Origin: Paramacrobiotus richtersi
Lineage: Eukaryota; Tardigrada; Eutardigrada; Parachela; Macrobiotidae
DNA length: 53,998 nt
NCBI GenBank assembly: GCA_034698045.1
Contig: JAQGAU010000033.1
Location: 1-53,998 of the forward strand
Reading direction: 5' to 3'
Part shown: positions 53,744 through 53,998 of the stretch, in pieces
Layout: the number at the start of each line of letters is the position of its first letter
How positions within the stretch are numbered: the stretch's first letter is position 1
Made by a program: the position numbers and the translations under genes
The notes under the pieces: model-generated
Seen by the model: only the letters and a program-made list of their open reading frames with translations
Told to the model about the DNA's origin: nothing
The model's database searches: none

Positions 53744-53998
53744 CCTGTTCTTCCGCGGTGAATGATGCTTCTGCGGATGTGTTCAGCTGGTTTCTGTCCT
53801 TGAGAAAAGGCGAAGCTGGATGGGGGCTTTGACTCAGATCGAAAGTTCCCTGGTGTTACTTCCCTGGTTAGACGTCCAGATAGGATGGATGGCAAACGAA
53901 CCATTATGGCGCGCCTGACCCGACAAAAGTTAAGAACTGCTTAAAGATCACAAGCTAAAGAACTTTACATGGGTTTAACCAAACTTTAAAGAGTGCAG
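53744..53998. other. 5' flank of the last gene; nothing else seen
   Basis: GC-richer sequence upstream of the minus-strand gene, presumably its promoter or 5' UTR. No open frame of note. Confidence 0.4.

Overview
The window is eukaryotic and almost certainly animal. Six multi-exon genes occupy about 17.7-53.7 kb, with GT-AG introns from about 70 bp to 2.9 kb. Recognisable products are an Integrator subunit 9, a PRDM-family PR/SET protein, a centralspindlin RhoGAP (RACGAP1 type) and a class I-like facilitative glucose transporter. Integrator, centralspindlin and PRDM together point to a metazoan, and the AT-rich short-intron style fits a small invertebrate genome. A tardigrade or other ecdysozoan is a guess, not something the sequence proves.

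Region 1 (1-17.6 kb) is gene-poor, duplicated and decaying. It holds a frameshifted secreted Ig-domain gene (648-1714), a second copy of the same locus with the Ig domains deleted (12153-12365), and a third copy of the 5' flank (about 15.95-16.25 kb). An intact three-exon gene for a very hydrophilic repeat protein (15869-15012, minus strand) is surrounded by degenerate fragments of the same family on both strands. An orphan two-exon gene lies at 10302-9383. The space between is filled by tandem units of an apparently undescribed short repeat family with a tRNA A-box-like core (CGTAGTGTAGTGGCT / TGTAGAACAGTGGCTT), by long perfect DNA palindromes (52-64 bp), and by two inserted DNA transposons whose empty sites can be read from neighbouring repeat copies.

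Region 2 (17.7-28.7 kb): INTS9 on the plus strand (six exons, predicted 675 aa) converges on a PRDM-like gene on the minus strand. Between and around them are more copies of the A-box-like repeat, including a four-unit tandem array at 22.9-24.0 kb.

Region 3 (30.3-39.7 kb): on the minus strand, an 11-exon RACGAP1 orthologue (predicted 628 aa) lies downstream of a three-exon WD40-like gene (375 aa). RACGAP1 intron 5 carries a 174-bp MITE nested inside an older repeat; the unoccupied form of that repeat sits in INTS9 intron 1.

Region 4 (41.5-53.7 kb): a ten-exon glucose transporter on the plus strand (596 aa, with an unusual cysteine-containing extracellular loop) is divergent from the WD40 gene and convergent with an unrecognised five-exon minus-strand gene (279 aa).

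Nothing suggests a bacterial origin or an operon. No tRNA, rRNA or CRISPR array was found. All exon structures were derived by eye from reading-frame continuity and GT/AG sites, so junctions marked tentative should be read that way.
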